DNA of 64,000 nucleotides from Paenibacillus humicola (lineage in GTDB: Bacteria > Bacillota > Bacilli > Paenibacillales > Paenibacillaceae), in the NCBI RefSeq assembly GCF_028826105.1, contig NZ_JAQGPL010000001.1, forward strand, positions 766,001 through 830,000, given 5' to 3'. This document shows positions 53,759-63,527 of the stretch, piece after piece (the first letter of the stretch is position 1; the number at the start of each line of letters is the position of its first letter). The notes below the pieces were generated by a model, which saw only the letters and a program-made list of their open reading frames with translations, made no database searches and had not been told where the DNA came from. The position numbers and the translations under genes were made by a program.

Positions 53759-54709
53759 GTGGCCGTTCATGCGACCGGGACGAAGCGGACGGCTCTGGAA
53801 GCGAAGCGGGCGGGAGCCGGAGCAAAGATTAGACGCTGCGCGCCGCTGTATATCATGTTCGTCCCGGGCATTCTGTTTTATTTGCTGTTCAAGTATTATC
53901 CGATGGGCGGACTCGTGATCGCCTTCAAGGAGTACAACATGTACGACGGCATTCTGCGAAGCCCTTGGGTCGGGCTGGACAATTTCCGGATGCTGTGGAG
54001 CCAGGCGCAAACCGTCCGGGTCGTCTGGAACACGCTGATGCTCAGCGTGCTGAGCATCGCGATCGGCTTTCCGGTTCCGATCCTGCTGGCCGTCATGCTG
54101 AACGAGGTCCGGCGGATGTGGTTCAAGCGGTCGGTCCAAACGCTCGTCTATTTGCCGCATTTCTTCTCCTGGGTCATCGTATCGGGCATCGTGCTCGATA
54201 TGTTTTCACAGGAGTCGGGCATTATCAACCACTGGGTCTCCAGCCTGTTCGGCGAGCCGTATCCGTTCCTCTACAAGCCGCTATCCTGGGTGGCGGTGTT
54301 CATCGGCTCGGGAATTTGGAAGGAAATGGGGTTTTCGGCGATCATCTATTTGGCGGCGCTGACCTCGATCGATCCCCACCTGTACGAGTCCGCAAGCATC
54401 GACGGGGCGGGCAAATGGCAGCAGATCCGGCACGTGTCGATTCCCGGAATCATGCCGACAATCGCGCTGCTGCTCATTTTGCAGGTCGGACGGGTAATGG
54501 ACGTCGGCTTCGATCCGGTTTATATGCTGTCGAATGAAAGCGTTTCAAATGTGTCCAGCGTGATCAGCACCTATAACTACTTTTTCGGGATTCAGCGTGC
54601 GCAGTTCAGCCTGACGACCGCCATGGGGCTGTTAGAAAATGCGGTCGGGTTCGTGCTTGTCGTCATGGCCAACCGGATCGGGCGCCGGTTCGATCAACAA
54701 TTATGGTAG
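53759..54709 (+). CDS. Sugar ABC transporter permease, LplB-like (locus B)
   Basis: 316-residue CUT1 permease, GTG start behind GGGGGGAG. First segment YIMFVPGILFYLLFKYYPMG; EAA loop ESASIDGAGKW. It resembles the locus A permease at 17235 in every segment, so the two loci share ancestry. Partner gene follows after 13 bases. The spacer 53608-53758 holds the promoter region. Confidence 0.92.
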   Translation: MAVHATGTKRTALEAKRAGAGAKIRRCAPLYIMFVPGILFYLLFKYYPMGGLVIAFKEYNMYDGILRSPWVGLDNFRMLWSQAQTVRVVWNTLMLSVLSIAIGFPVPILLAVMLNEVRRMWFKRSVQTLVYLPHFFSWVIVSGIVLDMFSQESGIINHWVSSLFGEPYPFLYKPLSWVAVFIGSGIWKEMGFSAIIYLAALTSIDPHLYESASIDGAGKWQQIRHVSIPGIMPTIALLLILQVGRVMDVGFDPVYMLSNESVSNVSSVISTYNYFFGIQRAQFSLTTAMGLLENAVGFVLVVMANRIGRRFDQQLW

Positions 54710-54722
54710 GAGGCGGGGTCCT

Positions 54723-55598
54723 GTGAAAGTCGTATTCGGCGACAAGCTGTTTTACGCGCTCAACTATGCTGTCCTGACGCTGATCGGCCTCAGCTGCCTG
54801 TTTCCGCTGCTGCACATTATCGCCGTTTCGCTCAGCGAGTCCCGCGCGGTCGATTCGGGACTTGTGTCCGTGCTGCCGGTCGGCTGGGTCATCGATTCCT
54901 ACAAGGCGCTGATCGACAATACGCGGATATTGCCCGCTTTCGGGAACAGCCTGCACATCACGGTCGTCGGCACGGCGCTGTCGATGGCGGCGACGATTTT
55001 GACGGCGTACCCGCTGTCGCGTCCGTATTTTTACGGCAGGCGCCCGATTACGCTGGCTCTGGTGTTCACGATGCTGTTCGGCAGTGGGCTCATTCCGCAC
55101 TATTTGGTCATGAAACAGTTCGGGCTCATCAATTCTTACTGGGTCCTGTGGCTGCCGGCGCTCATCAACACGTACAATGTGCTCGTCATGCGCACGTTCT
55201 TCGCGAATATTCCGGGCGAGGTCGAGGAGGCGGCGCGTATCGACGGCTGCGGCGAATGGATGAACCTGTTTCGGATCGTGCTGCCGCTGTCGCTGCCGGT
55301 CCTCGCGACGATCACGCTGTTTAACGCCGTCGGGTTCTGGAATTCGTTCATGAACGTGCTGATCTACATCAATGAGACTCGAAAATACAATCTGACCGTG
55401 CTCGTGCAGCAGATGATCCGAAGCGATTCCATTCTGTCCGAGGTGATGTCGGCCCAGCCGGGCGATATCGCCAGTGTGACGAACGAAGGCATCAAAGCGG
55501 CGGGCATCATGGTCATGATTGTTCCGATGATGCTGATCTATCCGTTCCTGCAGAAATATTTTGTCAAAGGGGTCATGCTCGGATCCGTCAAAGGCTGA
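54723..55598 (+). CDS. Sugar ABC transporter permease, YtcP/LplC-like (locus B)
   Basis: 291 residues from GTG 54723 (GGAGG 9 bases upstream); a longer open frame overlaps the preceding gene and was rejected. EAA motif EEAARIDGCGEWMNLFRIV and C-terminus YFVKGVMLGSVKG are as in locus A. Confidence 0.92.
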   Translation: MKVVFGDKLFYALNYAVLTLIGLSCLFPLLHIIAVSLSESRAVDSGLVSVLPVGWVIDSYKALIDNTRILPAFGNSLHITVVGTALSMAATILTAYPLSRPYFYGRRPITLALVFTMLFGSGLIPHYLVMKQFGLINSYWVLWLPALINTYNVLVMRTFFANIPGEVEEAARIDGCGEWMNLFRIVLPLSLPVLATITLFNAVGFWNSFMNVLIYINETRKYNLTVLVQQMIRSDSILSEVMSAQPGDIASVTNEGIKAAGIMVMIVPMMLIYPFLQKYFVKGVMLGSVKG

Positions 55599-55655
55599 TT
55601 CGCCGCAAACGCGCGCCGGCCGCCCGGGTCATGACCGTGCCGAAAGGAGTTTGCA

Positions 55656-57323
55656 ATGAAATCGAAAAGCAAGAAGTGGCTCTACGCTTCCATCGTGCTT
55701 GTCCTGACGGTCGCCGCAGCGGCTGTCGCGGGATGCTCGAACGGCGGAGGCGGCGAATCGGGCCCCGGCGAGCGGGCGGAGAACGGCCCCGGGGGGACGG
55801 ATACCGGACGCAAGGAAATTTCCTCGACGGTCTACGACCGATCGAACGTGCCGTCCACCGAAGGAACGACGGAAGACAACCGCTGGACGAAGTGGATCAA
55901 CAAGAACGGGCCGGTGGACGTCAAATTCGTCGCCGTTCCGCGGTACGAATCGCGGCAGAAGCTGAACGTGCTGTTCGCGTCGGCAAGCGCGCCGGACCTT
56001 ATTTTCGAATACGATCAATATATTAAAAACCCGCTGTACGATCAGAAGCAGCTGATGCCGATTGACGAGATGATCGACAAGTACAGCACGGACTATAAAA
56101 ATCTGCTTACCCAATACCCGATTCTGAAAAAGGTCGGCATGAAATCCGACGGCAAGCTGTACGAGTTTGCCCGCCTGAACGAGGTCGTTCCGATTCATGC
56201 CATCCTGATCCGCGAGGACTGGCTGAAGAAGCTGCACCTGCAGGTACCGGAGACGACGGAGGACATGTACAAGGTCGCGAAAGCGTTCACGGATCAGGAC
56301 CCGGACGGCAACGGGAAGAAGGACACGTACGGCATGGCGCTGAGCCTCCAGTCGGGCATCGTCATCGATCAGGTGTTCCAGGCGACGAACTGGGTCGTCA
56401 AGGACGGCAGTGTGGTCCGGGAATGGGACAATTTCAAAGCGGCCGCCGAATTCAAAAAGCGGCTGTTCGACGAAGGCATTGTCGACAAGGACTACTTGAA
56501 CGACAAGAACGGCGTGAAAGCGAAGCAGGATTTCATCAACGGCAAAATCGGCATCTATCCGATCCAGCTGGATTGGTACAGCTTTACGATTAACGAGCTG
56601 GCATCGCTTAAGAAAAATGTGCCGGACGCAGTCGTGACGCCGATCCCTTATCCGCAGAGCCCCGCCGGGCAGTTTAATCCCGCGTATACGAACCCGGTGC
56701 AGGCGACGGCCGTCGTCAATGCGCACGTGAAGGACCCGGAAGCGGTCATGAAATACGTCGACTTCCTCGTCCGGCCCGAAACGATGAAGACCCTCAAGTA
56801 CGGTATCGAGAACGAGCACTGGAAGATGGGGCCGAGCGGCTGCCCGCAGGTGATCGATACCGACAAGACGAAAACGGAGGTCAGCTACAACGTCGACCTG
56901 CAGATGCTGAGCTCGAGCATTTTGGACGCGAAATGCGGCAAAATCGGAAACAAATTCAATCCGGACAATCCGATTGAGAAGGAAGGTCTGGAGATGTTCA
57001 AGAAAGCGATGGACATCTATACCGACCCGAATAAGCCGTATGTCGAAATTACCCATCCGGAGCATATGCCGCAAATTCCGAAGGAGATCGATACGATTTC
57101 GGCAAATCTGACGAAGCCGGTCAACGATCTTTGGGTGAAAGCGGTATTGGGCGGCAAAGATTACACGCCGCAGCAGGCGCTTCAGGACGCCAAAGCAACC
57201 TGGGACAAAGGCGAAGGCGGGAAGGTCGAGGACTGGTTCGCTAACTGGTGGAAAAACGACAGCAAAAACGCGTTTCTGGCGAAGGATATCATCGATATGA
57301 TGAAGCAGCAGACCGGCAAGTAA
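55656..57323 (+). CDS. Extracellular sugar-binding lipoprotein, LplA-like (locus B)
   Basis: 555 residues. Signal peptide with lipobox VAGC (C27), then a Gly/Ser-rich tether (SNGGGGESG). The mature part has QDPDGNGKKDTYGM, matching the calcium-loop-like stretch of the locus A protein. Works with the two permeases. Followed by the palindromic repeat array. Confidence 0.92.
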   Translation: MKSKSKKWLYASIVLVLTVAAAAVAGCSNGGGGESGPGERAENGPGGTDTGRKEISSTVYDRSNVPSTEGTTEDNRWTKWINKNGPVDVKFVAVPRYESRQKLNVLFASASAPDLIFEYDQYIKNPLYDQKQLMPIDEMIDKYSTDYKNLLTQYPILKKVGMKSDGKLYEFARLNEVVPIHAILIREDWLKKLHLQVPETTEDMYKVAKAFTDQDPDGNGKKDTYGMALSLQSGIVIDQVFQATNWVVKDGSVVREWDNFKAAAEFKKRLFDEGIVDKDYLNDKNGVKAKQDFINGKIGIYPIQLDWYSFTINELASLKKNVPDAVVTPIPYPQSPAGQFNPAYTNPVQATAVVNAHVKDPEAVMKYVDFLVRPETMKTLKYGIENEHWKMGPSGCPQVIDTDKTKTEVSYNVDLQMLSSSILDAKCGKIGNKFNPDNPIEKEGLEMFKKAMDIYTDPNKPYVEITHPEHMPQIPKEIDTISANLTKPVNDLWVKAVLGGKDYTPQQALQDAKATWDKGEGGKVEDWFANWWKNDSKNAFLAKDIIDMMKQQTGK

Positions 57324-57345
57324 CGTGCGCGGGTGAAAGGGGCAC

Positions 57346-57549
57346 GGGATGATGCCGCTTCGGCAATCCGGGTCCTAACGGACATCATCCGGGATGATGC
57401 CGTCTTGGTAATCCAGGCCAAGCGGACATCATCCGGGGATGATGTCGTATCGGCAATCCGAGCGAGCGGACATCATCCGGGGATGATGCCGTCTTGGTAA
57501 TCCAGGCCAAGCGGACATCATCCGGGATGCCGCTTCGGCAATCCGGGCC
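57346..57549. repeat. Array of 44-45-base palindromic repeats (REP/BIME-like)
   Basis: GGATGATG recurs at 57347, 57392, 57437 and 57481, and a shortened copy begins at 57525. Each unit ends in CATCATCC, so head-to-tail units create palindromes, for example GACATCATCC-GG-GGATGATGTC at 57424-57445. Two variants alternate: one with CTTCGGCAATCCG or similar, one with CTTGGTAATCCAGGCCAAGC; units 2 and 4 are identical. The region 57324-57696 holds no gene. It may terminate or stabilise the binding-protein transcript. Confidence 0.88.
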
Positions 57550-57630
57550 GTGTACGGAAGCTGCATGCGGTGCGCAATGAGAGTGCGAAGCCGGGAGACG
57601 ACGGGGTCTCCCGCTCGATACAATTGAGTA

Positions 57631-57644
57631 TGTAAGCGCTTTTT
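57631..57644. promoter_or_regulatory. cre site upstream of the agarase-like gene
   Basis: TGTAAGCGCTTTTT matches the catabolite-responsive element consensus at 12 of 14 positions, 53 bases before the start codon. Confidence 0.55.
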
Positions 57645-57696
57645 CTGACAAGCTGTGGGATTTATAAGTGAAACTGGGAACTGGGGGGGATCCTGA

Positions 57697-60657
57697 ATGT
57701 TTCGCAAATGGGGAATGATGCTTGCAGCGATTGGCTTGTCGGTTTATTTGCTTCTTCCGTTCACATCGGCGACTGCGGACGGACCGGCCGCGGCAGAAGA
57801 GACAACTGGCGTCGAGCTTACGATACCAAGCGGCCTCGTCGACGATTTGAGCGACTTCAGCAAGACGTTTCAGCGCAGCAACATGTATACGGAGAAAGGG
57901 AATCCGGCCTATTACGGCGACGACGCGGGCAGGGCTGCCCGCAGCACGACGAATACCGGCTATGTCCTGTATAAAACCGATTACGATATGACTTCGTTCG
58001 CGGCATACAGCTACTTTTATGCCGGCGTGGCGATCGTGGGGCATAAAATCTACGCGTCCACCGACGGCGCGGCTTATACCGAAGTGACGGCGAACGTCTA
58101 TACGTCGGGGGATCCCGTAAGCAACTGGCAGCTTTACGTTTACGAAGGGCTGCAGCTGCCGGCCGGGACGCATTATTTGAAAATCGAGTTCGCCGGCAGC
58201 GAGAAATCGTGGACGCCGCAGCTGGCCAAGGTCGTCATCAATCAAAGCACCGTATCGGTGCAGGCGAGCCCGGAGACGGGGGTCATCGGTACCGAGCCGC
58301 TTGCGGTGTCGCTGCAGACGCCGACGGTCGGCGCGGCCGTGTATTACCGGATCAACGGCAGCCCTTCCTTTCAGACGTACACGCAGCCGCTTGCTTTGAC
58401 CGGTTTTACGAGACTTGACGCCTACGCGCAGCTGGACGGGCTGCAGCCCAGCCCGATCCGCAGCTACACGTATTTTTCGCAAGGGGATATGCAGATTGAC
58501 CGGTACGGTCAAGTCATAAACGCGAGCTTTCCTGCCAAGGTGACAAGCGATCAGCAGCTTCGGGACGATATCGCAGCCGATCAGGCTTATTACGGAAAAC
58601 TGAAGCCGCCCGCGGCTTTTGATCCGATAGGCGGTTTGACGGACAGCCGCATGAAGCTGAAGCTGAAGGCAACGGGCTTTTTCAGCGTGCAGCAGGTGAA
58701 AGGCAAGCCGCAGCTCGTTACGCCGCAGGGCGACCTGTTCTTCAGCCTGGGCGTGAACGGGGTCACGAACAACGAGACGTATACGAAAGTGACCGGCTCC
58801 ATCGACCGCCAAAAAATATTCGAATGGGTGCCGGACTACAACAGCGAATATAACGGCGCCTTTATCGGCTCGAAGGATAATTTCTCCTACTATATGGCGA
58901 ACAAATACCGCAAGGCCGGCACGATGCCGACGTTCAACGACTTTTTCGCGGAAGCGGCGGGCCGGATGAAGAAATGGGGCTTCAACAGCATCGGCGCATG
59001 GAGCCCGACTCCGCAGGCCAAGGCGAGCGGCTTGCCGTACACGCTCGTACTGCCCCTGAACGGAATGGCCAAGCCGTCGGAAGTCAAAGTGTTCGACATT
59101 TTCGCTGACGGCGCGGTGCAGGCGATCGACGACGCTTTTGCGAAATCGCTGCCGGCGCTTAAGGACGATCCGAATCTGATCGGTTATTTCGTGGACAATG
59201 AATATGCCTACGAGAAATTCATCGCGACCGTGCCGAGGCTGAAGGCCGCCACATCGGGGCTGAAGCAGCGGCTGGTTCAGATGCTGCAGGAAAAATACGG
59301 CGATATCGCCGCGTTCAACAGCAGCTGGGGCACGTCGTTCGCCGGCTTCACCGATTTGAACGAAACTCCGCTGTATATCGACACGCAGCAGGCGTCGGAC
59401 GACGTCGATCAATTTTTCCATCTTTATCTGGACACGTATTACAAGACGGTCAAGCAGCTGTTCGAGAAATACGACCCGAACCATCTGCTGCTGGGCGACC
59501 GGTGGCTGACGCTGCCGATGCAAAGCACGAAAATCCGCGGCATTTTGGCGGAAGAGGCCGGCAAATATATGGACGTCATCAGCATTAACCATTACTCCCC
59601 GAACCTCGACGTCGCGATGCTGAAGGACGTCTACGAGAAGTCCGGGCACCGGCCGATCCTGCTGTCCGAATGGAGCTACGGCACCGCCGAACAGGGCCTC
59701 GCCCCGATCGTGCTGGGACCGAACGCAAGCGAGCAGGATCGCGGCTGGCGGTACCGCAATTACGTGGAAGGCGCGGCTGCGCTCGGTTTCGTCGTCGGCG
59801 CGCATTGGTTCGATTATGTCGATCAGGCGGCGGGCGGCCGCTACTTCCAAGACATCGGCGGCGAGCACTACAATACGGGGCTCGTCAACGTGGCGGATCG
59901 TCCGTACAAAACGTTTCTGGATGCCGTGATGAAGACGAACCGGGGCATTTACGACGTGGTGCTCGGCAAGAAGCAGCCGTTCCGTCACGATTTTGGCGAT
60001 GATACGGGCGGCGGCACGGGAAAAAATCTGCAGATCGAAATTCCGTATACGCCGGTTCCGATTCCGATCGACGGCGTATTGAACGGTTATTCCTGCGATA
60101 CCGGTGCCGCGGTTCTGGACGCCGGCAGCCTCGTATCGGGCACCGGCGGCGAAGGGATCTCAAGCAGCTTCCATTTTGCCTGGGATGAGAACAATCTTTA
60201 CCTGACCGCTTCCGTGACGGAGCCGACGCCAATGATGAACAGCTACCAGAACAGCAATCTGTGGAAAGGCGACGGGATCGAACTTTTCACGGGACCGGAC
60301 GATCTCGAGCTGGCCGGCAGTCTGCAGTTCAGCGACCGCCAGATTATCATGAGCTCGGCCATTGTGAACGATGCGAACTACTGGATGTGGTTCAATACCG
60401 GCCATCAGCCTGCGGTCACGATGAACGTGCAGCCGGCCCAAGACGGGCAGGGATACGTCCTGGACGCCGCGATTCCGTGGAGCGCGATTCATATATCGCC
60501 GGCGGACGGTGAACAGTTCTTGTTCGATTTCGGGTTCGACGACAGCGAAGACGGCGTGAACCGGCTCCGCCAGTGGATCTGGAACGGCACGAACAAGGAT
60601 AACGTCGACCGCGGTCTCTGGGGACTGGCGAAGCTGACCGGCGGCCCCGCGGAGTAA
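57697..60657 (+). CDS. Secreted agarase/GH50-like glycoside hydrolase with C-terminal CBM9-like domain
   Basis: 986 residues. Signal peptide (cleavage near SATADG), an N-terminal beta-rich region to about 280, and a TIM-barrel from about 330 to 760 with DLFFSLGVNGVTN, acid/base E502 in FVDNEYAYE and nucleophile E658 in LLSEWSYGT, as in GH50/GH42-type beta-agarases and galactosidases. The C-terminal part (about 800-980, FAWDENNLYLTASV, LWKGDGIELF) resembles a family 9 carbohydrate-binding module. ATG follows GGGGGGG. Probably degrades the glycan that the adjacent transporter imports. Confidence 0.8.
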   Translation: MFRKWGMMLAAIGLSVYLLLPFTSATADGPAAAEETTGVELTIPSGLVDDLSDFSKTFQRSNMYTEKGNPAYYGDDAGRAARSTTNTGYVLYKTDYDMTSFAAYSYFYAGVAIVGHKIYASTDGAAYTEVTANVYTSGDPVSNWQLYVYEGLQLPAGTHYLKIEFAGSEKSWTPQLAKVVINQSTVSVQASPETGVIGTEPLAVSLQTPTVGAAVYYRINGSPSFQTYTQPLALTGFTRLDAYAQLDGLQPSPIRSYTYFSQGDMQIDRYGQVINASFPAKVTSDQQLRDDIAADQAYYGKLKPPAAFDPIGGLTDSRMKLKLKATGFFSVQQVKGKPQLVTPQGDLFFSLGVNGVTNNETYTKVTGSIDRQKIFEWVPDYNSEYNGAFIGSKDNFSYYMANKYRKAGTMPTFNDFFAEAAGRMKKWGFNSIGAWSPTPQAKASGLPYTLVLPLNGMAKPSEVKVFDIFADGAVQAIDDAFAKSLPALKDDPNLIGYFVDNEYAYEKFIATVPRLKAATSGLKQRLVQMLQEKYGDIAAFNSSWGTSFAGFTDLNETPLYIDTQQASDDVDQFFHLYLDTYYKTVKQLFEKYDPNHLLLGDRWLTLPMQSTKIRGILAEEAGKYMDVISINHYSPNLDVAMLKDVYEKSGHRPILLSEWSYGTAEQGLAPIVLGPNASEQDRGWRYRNYVEGAAALGFVVGAHWFDYVDQAAGGRYFQDIGGEHYNTGLVNVADRPYKTFLDAVMKTNRGIYDVVLGKKQPFRHDFGDDTGGGTGKNLQIEIPYTPVPIPIDGVLNGYSCDTGAAVLDAGSLVSGTGGEGISSSFHFAWDENNLYLTASVTEPTPMMNSYQNSNLWKGDGIELFTGPDDLELAGSLQFSDRQIIMSSAIVNDANYWMWFNTGHQPAVTMNVQPAQDGQGYVLDAAIPWSAIHISPADGEQFLFDFGFDDSEDGVNRLRQWIWNGTNKDNVDRGLWGLAKLTGGPAE

Positions 60658-60736
60658 CCCGCCGGACCCGCAGCTACTCGGTTTTTAGAGGACCCGATTA
60701 CAGCTAACCGGCGCATTGGCTTGCAGCTTATCCGAT

Positions 60737-60782
60737 TCGCCTTCCGTCTGTCTGAAAATGACAGGCGGCGGGCGATTTTTTT
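60737..60782 (+). terminator. Terminator of the glycosidase gene
   Basis: TCGCCTTCCGTCTGTC pairs with GACAGGCGGCGGGCGA with few mismatches, loop TGAAAAT, then seven T. The rest of 60658-60962 is the htpG control region. Confidence 0.85.
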
Positions 60783-60865
60783 ACGTCCCGATTCGGCTTT
60801 TGCTTGCTCCCTGGAACGGCTTATTGACCGGTGTTGCTCAGCCTATAAAAAGAGACGGCTTCCGG

Positions 60866-60894
60866 TTGACACGAAAAATACGGATCGGTATATT
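60866..60894 (+). promoter_or_regulatory. Sigma-A promoter of htpG
   Basis: TTGACA (60866-60871), 17-base spacer, TATATT (60889-60894). Transcription should start near 60901, at the left edge of the CIRCE element. Confidence 0.85.
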
Positions 60895-60905
60895 TAAAAG
60901 TAGAA

Positions 60906-60932
60906 TTAGCACTCAGACGAGCTGAGTGCTAA
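60906..60932. promoter_or_regulatory. CIRCE element (HrcA operator) at htpG
   Basis: TTAGCACTC, nine bases, GAGTGCTAA: an exact match to the CIRCE consensus. It lies just downstream of the promoter, where HrcA binding blocks transcription until heat stress. Confidence 0.95.
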
Positions 60933-60962
60933 ACCGATTTGTTGGAAAGGGGATCCAGCCTG

Positions 60963-62846
60963 ATGACCGTTAAGCAGGAATTTAAGGCCGAATCGAAGCG
61001 TTTGCTGGAGATGATGATCAACTCCATTTACACGCAGAAGGAAATTTTCCTCCGGGAGCTGATTTCGAATGCCAGCGACGCCATTGACAAAATCTACTAT
61101 AAAGCGCTGACCGACGACGGGCTTGTATTCAACAAAGAAGATTACTACATTCGAGTAACGGCGGACAAAGCGGGCCGGACGCTGACGATTTCCGATACGG
61201 GCATCGGCATGACGCGAGACGAGCTCGAGAACAATCTTGGCATTATCGCGAAGAGCGGCTCCCTTGCCTTCAAGCAGGAGAACGAAGCGAAGGAAGGCCA
61301 CAACATTATCGGCCAGTTCGGGGTCGGCTTTTACGCCGCGTTTATGGTTGCCGATGTCGTTACGGTCGTCACGAGAGCGCTCGGCAGCGGCGAAGCGTAC
61401 AAATGGGAGTCCGAAGGCGCCGACGGTTACTCGATCGAGCCGTGCGCGAAGGACACGGTCGGGACGGAGATTACGCTGAAAATCAAGCCGAACACCGAGG
61501 AAGACAGCTACGACGAATTTTTGGAGGAGTACCGGCTGCGGTCGATCATCAAGAAGTACTCCGACTTTATCCGCTACCCGATCAAGATGGACATGACGCG
61601 GAGCCGGCCGAAAGAAGGCGCGGACAACGAATTCGAGGACTACGTCGAAGAGGAAACCGTCAACAGCATGGTCCCGATTTGGCGCAAAAACAAAAACGAG
61701 CTGAAGCCCGAGGATTATGAAAACTTTTATAACGAGAAACGGTACGGCTTCGACAAGCCGTTGAAGCACATCCATATCAGCGCGGACGGGGCCGTCGTTT
61801 ATAATGCGATCCTGTTCATCCCGGAAAATACCCCGTTCGATTACTACACGAAAGAGTACGAGAAAGGGCTTGAACTGTATTCGAACGGTGTTCTGATCAT
61901 GAACAAATGCGCGGACCTGCTCCCCGACTATTTCAGCTTCGTCAAAGGGATGGTCGATTCCGAGGATCTGTCGCTTAATATTTCCAGAGAAATGCTGCAG
62001 CACGACCGGCAGCTGACGCTGATCGCCAAAAACATCAAAAACCGCATCAAGAGCCAGCTCCAAAGCATGTTGAAAGACGAACGGGAGAGCTACGAGAAAT
62101 TTTACGAATCGTTCGGCCGCCAGCTGAAATTCGGGGTGTACAGCGATTACGGCGCCAATAAGGACACGCTGCAGGACCTGCTCCTATTTTACTCCTCCAA
62201 GGAGAAAAAGCCGGTCACGCTGGACGAATACGTTTCCAGAATGCCGGAGGATCAGAAGTACATCTATTACGCCGCCGGTGAGTCGATCGAGCGCATCGAG
62301 AAGCTGCCGCAAACCGAGCTGGTCGCCGACAAAGGCTATGAAATCCTTTATTTTACCGACGATATCGACGAATTCGCGATCAAGATGATCACGACCTACA
62401 AGGACAAAACGTTCAAGTCGGTTTCAAGCGGCGACCTCGGCATCGAGCCGGATGCGGACGAGAAAAACGCCGATGAGGAAGAGAGCGGAAACAAGGAGCT
62501 TTTCGAGCGGATGCAGACGATCCTGGGCGGCAAAGTCAAGCAGGTCAAAGCGTCCAAACGGCTGAAATCCCATCCGGTCTGCCTGTCCACGGAGGGCGAG
62601 GTTACGATCGAGATGGAGAAAATCCTGAACGCGATGCCGAACAACCAGGACATTAAAGCGGATAAAATATTGGAGATCAACGTCAACCACCAGGTGTTCC
62701 AATCGCTTAAGGATGCGCTCGGCAACGATGAAGAAAAGCTGAATTTGTACACCAACCTGCTGTATCATCAGGCGCTCCTGATCGAGGGTCTGCCGATTGG
62801 CGACCCGGTCGCCTTCACGAACGACATTTGCAAAGTGATGGTATAA
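60963..62846 (+). CDS. htpG: Chaperone HtpG (bacterial HSP90)
   Basis: 627 residues from ATG 60963. [30 protein letters not shown] and [13 protein letters not shown] form the HSP90 ATP site; [14 protein letters not shown] and the C-terminal dimerisation part are present. ATP-dependent folding chaperone in the cytoplasm. The preceding CIRCE element places it under HrcA, unlike htpG of Bacillus subtilis. An in-frame TTG at 60939 is a poorer start. Confidence 0.97.
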   Translation: MTVKQEFKAESKRLLEMMINSIYTQKEIFLRELISNASDAIDKIYYKALTDDGLVFNKEDYYIRVTADKAGRTLTISDTGIGMTRDELENNLGIIAKSGSLAFKQENEAKEGHNIIGQFGVGFYAAFMVADVVTVVTRALGSGEAYKWESEGADGYSIEPCAKDTVGTEITLKIKPNTEEDSYDEFLEEYRLRSIIKKYSDFIRYPIKMDMTRSRPKEGADNEFEDYVEEETVNSMVPIWRKNKNELKPEDYENFYNEKRYGFDKPLKHIHISADGAVVYNAILFIPENTPFDYYTKEYEKGLELYSNGVLIMNKCADLLPDYFSFVKGMVDSEDLSLNISREMLQHDRQLTLIAKNIKNRIKSQLQSMLKDERESYEKFYESFGRQLKFGVYSDYGANKDTLQDLLLFYSSKEKKPVTLDEYVSRMPEDQKYIYYAAGESIERIEKLPQTELVADKGYEILYFTDDIDEFAIKMITTYKDKTFKSVSSGDLGIEPDADEKNADEEESGNKELFERMQTILGGKVKQVKASKRLKSHPVCLSTEGEVTIEMEKILNAMPNNQDIKADKILEINVNHQVFQSLKDALGNDEEKLNLYTNLLYHQALLIEGLPIGDPVAFTNDICKVMV

Positions 62847-62877
62847 AAGGGGCTGTTTTGGCCTAAATTCCACGAGA

Positions 62878-62911
62878 CCCCGGTCCTGCCTGCAGGGCCG
62901 GGGATTTGTTT
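62878..62911 (+). terminator. Terminator of htpG
   Basis: CCCCGGTCCTGC and GCAGGGCCGGGG arms around a short loop, followed by ATTTGTTTT. Confidence 0.85.
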
Positions 62912-62996
62912 TGGTTCAGACGGGGAAGCGAATTTCGAGCCGCCCCGCTATAATATAGCCATACGGATTCATTTTATGAACAGAAAGGGACGGACC

Positions 62997-63392
62997 ATGA
63001 TCGAAGTGGCGGCGGCTATTATTGCAAACGAGCGGGGGCGGCTGCTTATTGCGCGGCGGAAGCGGGGGAAGGCGCAGGAGGGGCTGTGGGAGTTTCCCGG
63101 CGGCAAAATCGAACTTGGCGAAACCGCCGCGGATTGTCTCCGCAGAGAACTGCTGGAGGAGATGAATATCCGCATCGACCCGGTTGCCTATTTTGCCGAA
63201 AACGAGCACCGGTACGTCGATGCGCATATCCGGCTAATTGCTTATACAGCCCGATATCTCGGCGGAACGGTGACGCTCTCCGATCATGACGATTACCGGT
63301 GGGCGGAGCGCAGCGAGCTGCGCGAGTACGCATTTGCGCCTGCGGACCTCAAATTTGTCGACATGCTGCAGCAGCAGGGAGAGCCACGTTGA
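62997..63392 (+). CDS. Nudix hydrolase, MutT-like
   Basis: 131 residues from ATG 62997 behind AAAGGGACGG; ATG 62976 is in frame but contains that ribosome site. The Nudix box runs GKIELGETAADCLRRELLEE and ends MNI, with asparagine where the consensus has glycine. The family removes oxidised or non-canonical nucleotides such as 8-oxo-dGTP. TATAAT at 62949-62954 is a likely -10 box. Confidence 0.88.
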   Translation: MIEVAAAIIANERGRLLIARRKRGKAQEGLWEFPGGKIELGETAADCLRRELLEEMNIRIDPVAYFAENEHRYVDAHIRLIAYTARYLGGTVTLSDHDDYRWAERSELREYAFAPADLKFVDMLQQQGEPR

Positions 63393-63527
63393 AGCGGGAG
63401 CGGTTCGTTTTAACGGGCATCATGGGCCTCAGGTTCCGGTTTTTCATTTTTCGGCGATCGCCTTCTCTACCGGATCCTGCTTTCATTGTATAATGTTCCT
63501 ATCGAGTCAGAGGAGGAACACGAACAG

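Noticed and set aside
57346..57549. Possible CRISPR array
   Set aside because: Units are 44-45 bases without unique spacers, palindromic at junctions and partly identical throughout, and no cas genes are present.
57385..59988. 867-codon minus-strand open frame over the agarase-like gene
   Set aside because: Composition is shadow-like and its C-terminal repeats only reflect the palindromic DNA array; the plus strand has catalytic motifs.
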